The translations under genes were made by a program, and so were the position numbers. From Datnioides undecimradiatus (Eukaryota; Chordata; Actinopteri; Lobotiformes; Datnioididae): 64,000 nucleotides of DNA. Under the pieces are notes generated by a model. That model was not told the DNA's origin. It worked only from the letters and a program-made list of their open reading frames with translations, and made no database searches. Shown here in pieces: positions 30,301 through 43,900 of this stretch. The DNA lies in NCBI GenBank assembly GCA_008933995.1, contig WARS01000030.1, forward strand, positions 1,583,001-1,647,000, in the 5' to 3' direction. How positions within the stretch are numbered: the first letter of the stretch is position 1; each line of letters begins with the position of its first letter.

Positions 30301-33300
30301 AGGCTGCATTTAGATAGTACCGCAGGAGCTCATGCTTAGCTCTTCTTCTTTTGGGCCTATAAAGATGGAGCTTGTGTTCAACTTATATTTAATTTCTGCC
30401 TGTTCAAGAAACCATCGAACCAAGTTCACACCTGAAAGAATCTATTCACATTCATTCTTCAATAATTTATTGTTTAATTATTTTTATCAGGAGGCCAAGA
30501 GAACACTGGACAGACTCTTCTTTGGTAGATTGATACAGCCCATAGGATATCCTTCCTCTGTGTTACTGGTGTAAGTTGCTGGCAAGGGGCCTCAGAGGGT
30601 GTATCTTTCTACACTGGAGTTGTGAAAACTGAAATAAATGTACACTCACTGAAGGAATTGTCATTATTTTATAGAATCATACAAGATATAACTTGGCCTG
30701 TTTGTTTGACAGATGGTTGCCTAGAGGAAACAGAATCACTATGGACTTCAAAAGAGTGAAGGTTGATTTCCTCTTTGAAGCCAACACTGTGTAAATGCAG
30801 CCTTATTATATTTGCAAGAGACATCAAAACATGTTATGTATTTTGGGTTTATGCATTTTATTGCAGCATCTCCCTTAAAAAGTGTGGTCTTTGTTTACTA
30901 ATCACCATCTCATTGACATATATACTGATATATATGATGCATACTGATATATTCTGAACATAATGCTACCTCAGTTTGTTTCATGGACAGAATACCTTCC
31001 ACCTTCTCAGCAGAAACATATAAAACACACAGGCCAGTTTTCTGTTTCTATGGGGAACTCAATTAGTCTGAAAATATAGCAATTCCCAAAATAAAATGTA
31101 CACTAACATGATATGAATTTGAATAAGAAATGGATAAGTGTGCCAATAGTGTGCTAAACGTAAAATTTAAAACTTATATTTGTTCAAGATCGAGGTATGT
31201 ACCATTTTCCAGATGGCATGAAAAAAGATATTTCCATCTCATTAGATCATCTTAAGTAATTGATTTGTTTTTTATTTTGGCCATAATTTAGAAACTTGTA
31301 TAAACCTTTATAAGCTTCCCATTCACAGTTGTGTATACATAAATTTTGTCAGAAACCTATTGAAAAAGAGCACAAGGGGTTTGGCCTGCCTTCATTTTCT
31401 TTATTCCAAGCAGTGAGTTGTTTAATTTAACTATTAAAACAAAAAAACATGGTGCTGTCATACAAAGGTGAATCTTCCATTAATGTTCCTCAGGTGCTCA
31501 AGTTCTCCAGTATCTGAATGGTGGTGGGTATCCTGCTCACTGGAAGTGTGTCATAAATAGGAAATGACCCATCAACAGATTCCTTCCTTCACTCTTGTCA
31601 TAACTCTCTAAAGCTGCTTTCTATGTTTTGTTTGCCTTAAAGAGAATATATTTCTATTTTTGTCTTTATTTCAACCTCATAACCCAGGACATTGTTTGAG
31701 GCTGTACTGAAAGCACAGCTTGGTTTTTCTGGTTAGCTCTGTGTGTGCGGTGTGTGTTGGGTGGTGGGGAGTTGTGTGTGTGTTCTTTTTACACTATTCA
31801 AAATAGCTTAATGTATCAACAGCAGTTACTGTGCTTATACTAGTACTGAGTCATTGTCCCATAGTTGTACAGACCTCGGTCAACCATCCTCATTGAATAA
31901 ACATCTCTCAGATGAAGCTTTGTGTCCAACTGTAGGAATCATGGCTGACCAGGTTGTAATTCAAGATGTCAGTTGTGATGGAAATAAGTAAGCTGACTGC
32001 AGGTTGGTAATTGGTGAACCATGATAGACATTATCCCATCTGGACCTGGACCTATTACCAACAAATTATTGAGAATTGTAACACATGAAGGAGCATTTCT
32101 ATTTTGGTAGGTGCCACATTTTTAACCTTCAGAGCATGGTGGCAGTCCAGGAAACTTACAGGTCAGTTGCATCCACTGTAAATTATCTCCCATAATACTC
32201 TTCAGCAAATCATATCTGTCCATCTGATAAGCATTGGCATTCCACTGCTTTTTCTAGCAAAAGACACACCCTTTCTAGCATTCAAGCTTTAAGATTTTCT
32301 CCTGATTTGCTATCTGATAATCTTGGCCTAACCCTAGCCAGTCTCACCTTGCATTTCTAAATCTAACCAACCTTATCAAGAGATCAGTCTTTGCTTGACT
32401 GCATCAATTGGTTGGTTAATTTAATTCACTCTACTGAAATTCAGATGATGTAGGAAATTACATTTGTAAAATTTACAAGCATCAGTGACATAATACAAAC
32501 ATCAGGTATACAATAATATATGTATAGCATAATATTATAATAATCATACATAAAGCTGTCTTCGAGACCCTTGTAATACATTATTATAGTGCGCCTGTAT
32601 CAGTGTCATAATCCTAATGTTTCAAAGGCTACTGACGTAGCTGAAAAGCACATTATGTCACCTTTTCCAACACAACTGGATAGGGCATGTCTTTAGTCAC
32701 AAGTGTGCAAGTGGTGAGCTGTCAGTTGGGGTTGCCCATACAAAGGGGAGTGACATCTCAAGGTATAATACCAAGACTGTCCTGAGAGAGAGCATCATCT
32801 CCACTACCAACAGTCAGTGTGTAAAATGCATTTCAACCTTATGTGAAGCTAGTATGAGTCCCCAACAGTTTGAGACAATCTATCTCCAACATTAGCCAAA
32901 CAGTTTTAGTTGCCTAAATTAAAGAAAAGTGCAGGCAGATCAGAAATCATCATATGAATCAATCATGCAAAGGCTCGCCTACAATGACATTTAAGGGCTT
33001 GAAGAAAACGTGTGGATGCCTACACGTAGGGAATTAACAATGACAAAATATTATCATATTTTCATCATGACAGCGCTCTGCTGACATGGCCAACCCGCAG
33101 GAGTTGCTGTGTTCTCATGCCCACTGTAGCTCTCTGAGCATCCCTCTGGCTGTCTCTTTACCAGCTGCAAATGACAGAAGCCTTAGTATAAGCACAGTAA
33201 CCAGCAAGTGAATAATGATAGGAACCCAGTCACACTTGTATAATCATTCTGTACAGATGTCTGTTTAGAGAGTTGGTTGAACAAAGAGTACCACAGATAG

Positions 33301-35202
33301 TAAACTGATCAACTTAAAAACTTATCTGTAAATAAATGTATGCAAAGTGTACACGTTAAAAAAGAACATTCCTCTCTTTATGAGTTCTGACTGTGAAGGG
33401 TGTATTTAGAGGTTTGATGCCACAATGATGGCTTTAACTATGATGATATACTACAAAGAAAAATGATAAATGTGGTGTATGTGGTGTATTTAAAAAAAAA
33501 AGATACAAACGTTTAAGACAAAAAAAAATGGTCTTCTCAGTAAGTTGCATTGTGTGATGAAAGTCTGAAGTGCTAAAAATGCATTCAATGGGGAAAAAGT
33601 AAATTTTATTGTAAAAATAAATCAAGAGTAATGAACATGAACAAAATGACATTTTTGTATATATGAGATTTTTGTAAATTTTTATTTGAATCTAATGCAA
33701 CACAAACTACCAAAATTCATTTAATAAAGTACACTGTGGTCATTTTTCTGGGCTCAAGTTTGTTTATTTGTTTTTTCATTTACTCTGTGAGGTTGAAACA
33801 AAAGTATTCTGAGATTATTATTATTATTATTACATTGAAATATTTCCAAGGATTGAAGCATACCACAAATCAGATGGTCTATCTTGTATTAGAGTACATT
33901 TTTGTTATGGGGCCCAGATTTTAAAAATTACGTGATTTTGATGTTATTCTTGTTATTTAGAATAATATTACAATTAGGAAGCCTTGCCCTACCTTAGAGC
34001 AGAAACCTACACAACAATAATGATCAAAAACGATGATTCAATGCTAAGAAGTTAAGAAGAAACAATTATTAAAAAATATAAAGATAAAAAAAATCACATT
34101 AAGCTTGTTTGGCAATATTTAATTTGAAGGTGTGTGCATAAGACATAACCTCTATGCCTAGTGAATAACCTTTGCTGGTCTCAAAGGCTGAGTTGAGAAA
34201 CAGCAGACCAACAAAACCTTAAAGAAGGTTAATGATATATAAAATTATTATTCTCCCTACTGTGGCATGATTATGTTATCAGGTTAATGTCAAGTGGTCT
34301 TCAATAAAACTATTTCTCAAATAAAGCTTCACTGAGAAGAGTCAATAACAAATTTCCAGTGGAGCTTCTTGTATAGTGTCTGATTTGTACTTTGCTGGAA
34401 ATAATGTATAGATATGAATGTTTTTCAGACTGCTGTTGTGTTTTTATTTTTGTCTAGTCAGGTTTATATTTTCAAGAAGGTTGTGGTCCTACTGAAACCA
34501 GAACTTAAACGAGTGGCACAGGTGAGTGTAATTTGCTGCTCAGTGCTCCTTTATTGTTTGGTTGTGTGCTCAGTCTTACATTGGTTATAAGTGATTCCCC
34601 TGACTTTCCACTTTACCATATAAACAGAAAAAAAACAGAAAAACAACACATGTGAACATGAACAGAGAAGATTTATCGGATTATTTGGTCTGCACAACAC
34701 TGTGCACAGCACTGGTTGTCTTATGTTCTTCTCTAATCCTCATCAAGGATTATTCAGGAGGTAAAATCATGAAAGTAAACTGATAGCAAACTCCATCCAA
34801 ACTGTTTTATGAGACTATTAATGTCAGAATTTTAGGTAAGGATATATATTTTGATAAGTAGCTCATGTTCGTAATTGTAATTGTGATAACACAAGAAACA
34901 AACTCAGGAAACGTTTTAATAAAATAAATTTATTAACAGGTTTAAGTGGATCTCAATGTTTAAAAGTGCAACATTTATATTCTATTGACACAATTTAAAA
35001 ATACATGTCAAATCATCTCAATTCTAATAACATAAATATGCAAAAAGGCAACCAGTTCAAAGCATCCAGGTGGACATAACTGAAAACAACACTTAGGTCT
35101 TACAAAGGCTTCTTTAAGAATAAAAAGCTGGAGTTGGCAGTGAGACTTTGAAGAGTATGTGTGCAAAACCATTTCTTGAATCACAATATTGAATCATCAC
35201 AC

Positions 35203-35204
<2 letters not shown>

Positions 35205-35252
<48 letters not shown>
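35205..35252. repeat. (AC)n microsatellite, 24 units
   Basis: Pure AC dinucleotide run in the xkr4-tmem68 intergenic DNA. A shorter AC run follows at about 35387-35406. Confidence 0.96.
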
Positions 35253-35255
<3 letters not shown>

Positions 35256-36559
35256 CTACTACTCTTAATTTTCCATTTAATTTACATTTTGTACATGACA
35301 AATGATTAGTTTACAACAAATGCTGATAAAGAATTAAAAATCAAGGAATGAGACAAATGATCATATTACATTATTATTATAATACAAACACACACACACA
35401 CACACAAAGTATGCAATTATAAAGTGACAGATACGTATCAGTACTGATATGATGAATATTACAGTGAGATTCAAGATTTGTGAAGAGACACTGCTCTTAG
35501 GGGTCACTGAGCGCAGACACTAAAAGCTGCCAATGTGAAAGGCTCAGTTTAAGTCAGCTGGACTCACTTTTGGGGACATAACATAGCCTTATATGCATTT
35601 TCTGGAGACTTACCCTAACCCTAACCTAAGGAGGACATGGCTTTTTGTCACCAATTCAAGAAAATGTCCCCAAGTAACTCTCTTTGTCAGAAGTGAACCC
35701 CCCAAAGCAGCAGAAAAACACATACATGCAGTACACAAGCACAAACATACAAATCAGACTGAAGTGCATAACACATTTTTCATGTGTTCAACTCATCATA
35801 CTTCTTTAAATTAAGCCTGAGACTCTTCTGCACATCATTTCTGTTTGCTTTCCCTGAATGTCACTTGTTTTGTGTTGTTCCTCCCCAGCCATACTGATAA
35901 CAGGCAGTGAGATGCGTGTTCTAGAGACTTGGTTAGTATCAGTGGTATCGGTGGTGAGATTTCTGTTATCAGCGGATGACTATGATGACACAACACACAG
36001 TTTTTCCCCAAAACTGAATCGGAGATACAATTTAAAGCTATAGTACAGAGGAAAGGAACATTTCTTTGCATACCAGCTCTTGCCGAACGTGTTCACACCA
36101 TTCTGCTTTACCCAGATAAACCTTTTCTTGTCTGCTTATTGGCTAAATTAATGTTATTCAGCATCACGTTGATGTCATCAACTAACATTAAGGTCTGAAA
36201 GTTTGAGGCAAGCAACATAAGATGATGTGACACTAACAACACCAAAGGAAGTCAGACTCCTTACTGACTCTAGAGTCTAACTTTACCTTGGGATTTAACA
36301 GAGTACACTCGGACATTTCAGAAATCAGATCTTCAGTAAACAGTGGACGGTTCATGGACAGTAAAAACTCATTTTCATTCTCTTTCTTCTTCTTTTAACT
36401 TGTTTTAGCAAAATTTGAGGCCTTGTAGCATGTCTTCAATGTAGAATTGACTTGCATGATAAATAAATTGAACGCCAAACAATGTGACTGAATTTAATAC
36501 AACAATTTAAACTTCACAAATTAACAAGAGATGAATCTAAATGAAGTTATATTGGATCG

Positions 36560-36850
36560 AATTTCATTTTAAGGTGTTTTTCCAGCCTGTGTGCATGAAG
36601 ACAAACAAAGCGGTTAGAAAAGTTCTGCACACCCTAATGGAAATGCAGAAAATTGCAGATCGTATAACAAAGAAACATCTGGAGAAAAAAAACCAAATCA
36701 TTATTTGGAAAATTTTAGATGCAAAAACTACAACACCCTCTTTGCAAAGAAGAGCTGGCTAAAATCCAAAAGTTAAGATGTGCAGTTTTAATAGAGAGTA
36801 CTAGTTGGGCAGAGTGTGCAGACTTATGCAAACAGAAGAATAATTATCTA
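36560..36850 (+). repeat. Possible DNA-transposon remnant
   Basis: Contains 'ttctgcacaccctaatgg', 'gcaaaaactacaacaccctc' and ends 'agtgtgcagacttatgcaaac', resembling ends of non-autonomous fish transposons. I could not find paired inverted repeats. Confidence 0.3.
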
Positions 36851-37320
36851 ATTCTAACTAATTTTTGTTTGTTTGACTTAAGACCACATTAAAGATGGAG
36901 CAAGGCTGACTTTTCCAGGTTAATTTGCTTAATTAGATTAATTAGCCAGTGTCCTCTTGACTAATGACTAATTGTGTGGGAAGTAGATACAAAGTACAGC
37001 TGATACAGTTGGTATACAGTTGGTAATAGCTACTCACTGACAGTAGTTACACGGTAACTGGAATAGTGTAGGTCACATTGGTATGAGGGAGGAAAGATCT
37101 GTCTCTCTCTGCCTTTAATTCCCAACCTTTTAGTTACTTAGTTACGTGGATAACTATGACCAACCAAAAAGCCAAAACCAAAACCAAAAAGCCTTCTACA
37201 GTGGGCCTTACCTTAACCACCAGGTTCAAGTACTGGGCTATGTGATGAGACTCTAATCTTGTAGCCTGATCCCATGAACTAGTCTGTATTCTATTATTTG
37301 CCTAAAGACAATAAACCAAA

Positions 37321-37326
37321 TTTATT
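37321..37326 (-). terminator. tmem68: Candidate polyadenylation signal for tmem68
   Basis: AATAAA on the - strand about 510 bp after the tmem68 stop. It is plausible in position but not confirmed by any other element. Confidence 0.35.
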
Positions 37327-37834
37327 GGCTAACCACCATTATGAATCTCTTACTGACACAGTTCATCTTAAATCACAACTTCAGTAAAAATCCCATATGT
37401 TTGAACTGAGAGCAGCTCTAATGATCAAATACATCTAGCCAGAAGTTTAGCTTTTCCTGCTCATACTGTATATAATCAACACACTGGGTAATAGAATACA
37501 AGAGATAAGATACTGTGCATGTCTATATTGCAAAATCTGCTTGTTTTCAAGTCCAATGACATCTTCATCCCTGAATTGACCGAATTAAGAAGGGAATCAA
37601 CGTACACATGAATGTATATCAGAAAGGTGCCTTACAAGAATGGATGTATGTAGAATGTAATGGATAAGGAACCTCAGCAGCCGCAGTCAGTGGCATTTAG
37701 GTGCAGTAACAAATCTGTGCAAATATCCCAACAGTTAGGCTTTCAAACCTGTGCACTCTGCAGCAGTCTAAGAGAATGTGACTTTGTTTTGGTCACACAA
37801 TGGACAGTCTGTCTTTGTCTTCGTACTCTTAATG

Positions 37835-37939
37835 TTATTGGTCTTTGTGTTTGGTATGAAATCTCTCCAACAAGGCTCTCAGGATGTTCCCTGGGATCTG
37901 CTGATGCTGGTCTATCAGACTCTGGACTGCTTGCTGCAC
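37835..37939 (-). CDS. tmem68: tmem68 coding exon 8 (terminal)
   Basis: 105 bp after a CTCTGCAG acceptor, encoding VQQAVQSLIDQHQQIPGNIL and RALLERFHTKHKDQ, then TAA. It matches the vertebrate TMEM68 C-terminus and is too short to stand out as an open frame. Confidence 0.9.
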   Translation of the reverse strand: MQQAVQSLIDQHQQIPGNILRALLERFHTKHKDQ

Positions 37940-40900
37940 CTGCAGAGCAAGAATTGCAGTTGGCAGCACTTTGATGAATGAATGTTCTGTGGAAAAGCTC
38001 TCATTATTGCCAACACCCTGCAGGATGTCCTGTAGGACCCCCAGGTATAACCACAGTCAAAGTGGTGATATGTCGTTATTGAGCCATCAGAATGTGAAAC
38101 TCCAATCGTTACTGGCAGTAGCTGCCATTCACAATCAAAATAACTAATCAACATATCTTTTCAGCATAAGAGCAGCTCTACAGGACAGAATGAGGATAGC
38201 AACTGTCTGCAGAGTTGGAAGACACTATACTGAATACTACTTATAATTACTAAGGGGCTATATGATGGCCGGTGCTCATATGATTGAAGAGAAAAGAGAA
38301 GGAATATAGAGAAGAGAGCAAAAGAGAAAGAGAGAAATAGAACTTCCTCAGCAGCGCAAAAGCTTACTCACTTTCTCTGCCAGCTCTGCAGCGTTTGTGT
38401 TAGGGTCATACAGGATGGGATCACCAAGAAAGGTTCGAAACTTCACAGGAAATCCACCATAAATAGGAGCTACTGGGAGACGAAACCTCTCATACAGCCA
38501 GCGGAAAAACCCTGGATAGAAAGAGGAAGAGAGAGAGCATGTTACATTAAAAAATAAATTAAAAAAAAAGACTTCAATTTAAAAAACTTGGTTCATCCTT
38601 CAAGATAGCTGACAACAACCAAAGAACACGTTGCCATCAGGATCACGTTTACCAGTGTCAGGTTAGCAGACCCTCCCTGATCCCACGGTGCTATTCTTTG
38701 CTCTTCTCGTCAATAAACTTCATGTGCAGACCCAAGTAAGAAACACATCTATTCTACTGTGTGCATGGAATGTCCTCGGTTGTGTTCCTCTGTGTGCTTG
38801 ACTGTGTCCTGTGTGAGCTTCAAAGTGTTTGTGTGCATTAGTGACACCTCCATCTTGGAGATGACATCTTTTCATTTCTATGTCTTACACACTTACTGAG
38901 CGTTCCCAGAGATCTGAAGCCTTCCCGCACATTTTGAGTAAACATTGGAATTACTGGCTAAAAGAGGGAAAAAGAAGAAGAGATGATTAGTAGGCTGGAA
39001 AGTTAGAATTCTAACACATATACATATCCTCATTCTGAATTGGATTCATGCAACAGGACAGCGGCTCACGTACTACTGTGTTAGATCACCAACTCCTCAC
39101 TCTTGCTTGATATACATCTATATACATTTGCTCAGCCATCTTGATGGTCCTTTTGCTCTTTAGCTTCGAGAACACATCCATGTTTTCCAAACACAATCTG
39201 AAATGCGGACTCATCAGGCCACAGCACACTTTTCCTCTCCGCGTCAGTTCATCTCATGAGCTCAGAGTCGTTTCTGAATGTTGCTGATATATGGCCTCTG
39301 TCTTGTAGATGCACTGTAGATGCAGGGAAACATTCTGTGTGCACTGACGGGGGATTTATGAAGTGTTCTTGAGAGCATGCAGTAATTTCCTTTCTATAAT
39401 AATGTTGGTTTTGAATGCAGCGTGGAATTGAGGGTCGTTGGTATTTAACTGTTGGTTTTCAGCTCAATCCTTTGTGTGCAAATATTTCTCTGAATTATTT
39501 ATGATGATATTAAAAATAATGCATTGTTTGAAACTATTGTTTATTAGGGAATTATTGGACCAAATAGTCAGACAGTGCATCACAAAGCGGTGAACCTACT
39601 TGCCTGTAAAAACCTTTACGCTTTTTCAGTTTAAACACTAAATATCTTGTCATTGTACTGTATTCATTTCAATATGAATATTTTTGCAATAGGGAATGGA
39701 TACTGTATCAAGTGTATTGGGAAACACTGTAATATAATGCAACATAAAGGGATGATTTCAGTTTTTGAATGAGGTACAGGATGTTCCACAGCAGAGGAGC
39801 TGGGTAGCTGAAGGCTCTGCCTCTTACTCTACTTGTGGAAACTCTAGGAACAACAAGTAACACTTGGTGTTATGGTCATCTATTGAAGGTAATACAATGA
39901 CTACAGATATGAACATTATACAACCCCACCCCCAAGAAAAATCCAAACTATCCCTTTAAGTTAAAATTTTCTATGATGATCTACAATGTCACTGGCACTC
40001 AGACTGAAGCTGTAACATGAGCAATAAGACAGTGACAGTAGATTTCAGGAGAAAGAACACACCACTTGAGAGTCGATGGCAACCTGGGCAAAGCCTTTGC
40101 GTTTGCCCCAGAGAATAGGATAGGTCTCATCACTGAACAGAGCCTCCCGAACGCCTCCGGGTGAGATGCCCAACAGGTGACCGTTCCTCAAAGCCCGCAC
40201 ACACTCCTCCTGAGGACCATGGATCACACTGAACACCTCCAACAATAATTTGAAACCTGGAAGAACATGATGGGATGAGCTAGAGAAAAAATTCAACAAA
40301 ATCCAGTTCAATAAGAAAGAGGTGAGAGGAAGCGAGAGTAAAAAGATAAAGCTGACATTAAAAATAGTGAGGGAAAAACCACCCACATAACAACATGCGC
40401 CAAAATGTGTGAGCTCTGTGTGTGTGTCCTATTTTAATTTAGACTACAGTTACACACTGTCTATCCCTATCTGTTTTGTTGCACAAGGTGACGACTTAGA
40501 AGCGGATGGCAGCCACATTTAAATCAAGTGCAATTTGCTTATTCTAGAACTTATTCTTGTGAATACTGGTAGTGACTGCATTTATGTGTGTAGATGTGTG
40601 AAACAGTTTGAGTACCAGGGATCTTGAAGAGGAAGTGGTCAGCAACAGAATGGCAGGTCCGTCCCTTCTGAATGATGACGTTGGCCAGAAAGTAATAGTA
40701 GTCAATAGGAATGGCTCCGTGATAGTAAACTATCAGTGCTGGTCCTTTATCAGGGATCTTCTCCATCCCATGGATCTCATAGCCTGGTACACAGGTCGAT
40801 ATTACTTGAGGCACACGTGGCTTACATTTTAGAGAACACATGCAAATGAGGAAATCATCTCCATCAATATTTAAATGATACTAGCATTATATTAATCACA

Positions 40901-43900
40901 TGATTTGATCATTTTTCACCATTTTTTTGAAATTTCATATCCATTTTTACCTTCCAAGTAAATTTGCCAAAACATATCATCAAGAATTATTTTGACTTTG
41001 CGTTTTAATAGGCAGAGAATAATGTCGACTCTGAGATCAGTTCCCTTTCAGGGTTGCTTTTACTGTGCAGTACAGAACTCTGGAAACACAAGCCGTGTGT
41101 CCTGCGTTGTCAGTAATAGGCTAAGAAAAGTTGTGTTTGGCTGTTTTCTGTTCCGTGCACATCATGTCATCTGTTTTCGCCTACAGGTGACATGATAACC
41201 ATGTTATCCGTGCACATTTGTTGCTCATGCACTATCTGCAAATGCTAGTTCCAGGATGTCTCACACAGGCAGAAACAAATACATTGAATCTTGTTCAGGA
41301 TGGTTCATGCCTATTCATTTTGACAGAGCAACCGCCAGTGGGGGAACGCCATGACACAACCAACCAAATGCGTGACTTCATGACTCACTGCTGCAGTAAG
41401 TCAAAGACGGATTTTGTTACAGGAATTATAGCTCGGTTTCAATTAGCTCTCCCCTTGTCTTTTTCTATAATGGGTGACTGTAGTTTTAGAAAAGCTATCT
41501 GAATGAATAGTGTCTAAAATGATAATATAATAAAATCTTCAATGAATGAACCTGTGGTGTCTTACCATGCCATATGGCTCCATGACCGTCCCACAGGGTA
41601 GCCAGGGTCTTCCTGGCACCATCCCACAGGTTGTTACAGTACGCTTCCCTCAGCTGATTCTTCCTCTGTTGTACAAGGTTTGGAGAAAACAGCAACAGAC
41701 ATTTCTAATATTGTCCATTCTTCTGACCATTCTTCTTAAACTTCATTTCAGCGACTGCAGTTGGATATGGCTAATTAATAACAGATGTGTTTCTGTCAGA
41801 CCCAGATAATGTTTTGTAAATGTAATGTAAATGGTGCATGTGTCTTACTTTGCATTTCACTTGTTTGCATTATTGATCTTAGAAAGCAGCTGATATCACC
41901 CTGAACCGCAACAATAACAGCAAACTTGTGAACTATGATTTTTTTTAAATACAAATTAGTTTTGTAACTGACCACACTGTGGTGCTATTGTAACTACTTT
42001 TAACTATGGGAGCCCTTTCACTATGTTTTAACTGTAAAAGCCCTTACAGTTTTTGAGAAATTAGTGATTATTATTGCTGTGCTTGTAAAAAATATCAACT
42101 CATTAATTGTGATTGTGATTAACTCATTAAAAGTGACATGGGAAAGCTGTTTGCAAGCTAATATGGTGCAGTCGTGCTTGACATTTTAAAAATGGAACTA
42201 AATATTTCTAGCTGTTACTATCTGCGAGAAGAAATAAATTGAATTACACCATTTTCGTTTTTAAGTATAGCCCCTATCGGCAAAATGGCATCAAACCCAC
42301 GACTCTTACGCTAAATGGTATACATACATATCATTTGATATCTCAGATCAAGCATTTTTAAATTGTTTGTATTCATCCAAACTGCAAACAAAAATATAAG
42401 CAAAGCTGCATTGACCTATGAATGGTCACCACCATGTTAGACAGTTGTGCCTGGCCTGTATACACAAAAGAAAAAGTTTGCAGGGGAGCAGCAGTTTTTC
42501 TGGAAAGATGTAAAGATTTTATACAGTCACATTTTCTTAAACCACTTCAGTGAGTCTTTTATTTATTCATGGGTTTGTGATCTCTGTGGAGTACCAAAAA
42601 CTTTAACCTCTACTTATTTTGTATCTTGATAGTTCAACTGTAATCACTTTTGACACTCAGGAGAGTAGTGTGCATCAACATGAAGCTTTCATGACCTGAA
42701 TTACTTACATGGCAGGCATTTGTCATGTCTATATTTTACTCAGTTAATGCTCATGGACACATGACTGCATGGAAATGTCATGTACTTTAAAGTGGATAAA
42801 GTTTTTTATCCTATATATCCTACATAAGGTCATAAGTTTTTCTATACCCTTAATCATTTTAGCTTTTTACTCAAGGTCAGAAAACAGCTCATCTCTCTGA
42901 AATACAGAAATCAGTATGAGCAAAATATGTGACCTTTTGGAACTAAACATGAACATCACTAAGAGGAAAAATAGAACAAAATCAGCAAATATAAATCAAA
43001 ATGTGAAAGACTGACTGCTGCCTCTTATTTATAGCATAAAAATAACACTGTTCCCCATATTTTTGTATTTGTTCGCTGGCTAGTCTTAACTGGTCCAATA
43101 AGCCATCAACACTGACATATCTCAGCAAAGGGGCCCACGTGTCAATGTGGGACATGGTTCCATCAAACGGAAGGAGGTATGCAAGGGATGGCTAGAAGCA
43201 GCTGACAGCTGCCAGTGGTCTAAGCAATACGTGGCTTTGACCTTGCCCACACTGTCCACGGTAAGGATGGGGAGCTGCTGACCTTGACTGTGGGTATGGT
43301 TGGGTGGTTGAAAGAAAAGAGGTTAAAGGTCTTCTCAATTCCACCAAAACATACTCTGTGGAGGAAGCAGAGTTGGAGGACTCAAAAGTAGCAACCTTGC
43401 CTTCATCTCTGAAGGCAAGGTTGCTGAGGCAACTCCACGGGTGGATGAGATTTGCCCTGACCTCTTGGAGTCTGGGGTAGATGGCCAGTTGCTACATGCT
43501 ATTGAATCTCTGTACTGTCAGAGTCACAGCCTTAATCTTCCTATTGGCTTCATCAAACAGGTTTGCAGCTAGGTGTAAAGCAATGAGGATGAGGATCAGC
43601 ACTTTTAAGTATGAGGCCATGGTTCTCAGCCAGAATAGGCTGAATTGCCTGCTCCGAGTCAGTGAGTAGTTGCTGCCTGTAAGACTTCTCTCACGGTAAG
43701 TAAATGGAAAGTGGAGAAAGAGACTGACAGTTGGATCGGGGTGTCAGCAGTGATGTGGGATGCTATACCGGTTTGTTGCGGTGAAGAGAGAGCTGAACTA
43801 GAAGGCAAAGCTCTCAGTTTACCAGTCAATCTGTGTTTTAAATCTAAACTAAATATCACATATTAATGTATATGGATGTATATAGTATGTGGTATATGTA

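Larger units (their letters stand above)
25486..37320. other. xkr4 3' UTR and 11.8 kb intergenic region
   Basis: Apart from microsatellites, one candidate small exon (34462-34521) and one possible transposon remnant (36560-36850), I recognise nothing. The open frames here are short and lack domain signatures. The proximal 1-2 kb is presumably xkr4 3' UTR. Confidence 0.5.

Noticed and set aside
35610-35635. Telomere-like CCCTAA units
   Set aside because: Only two to three imperfect units, too short to call an interstitial telomeric repeat.
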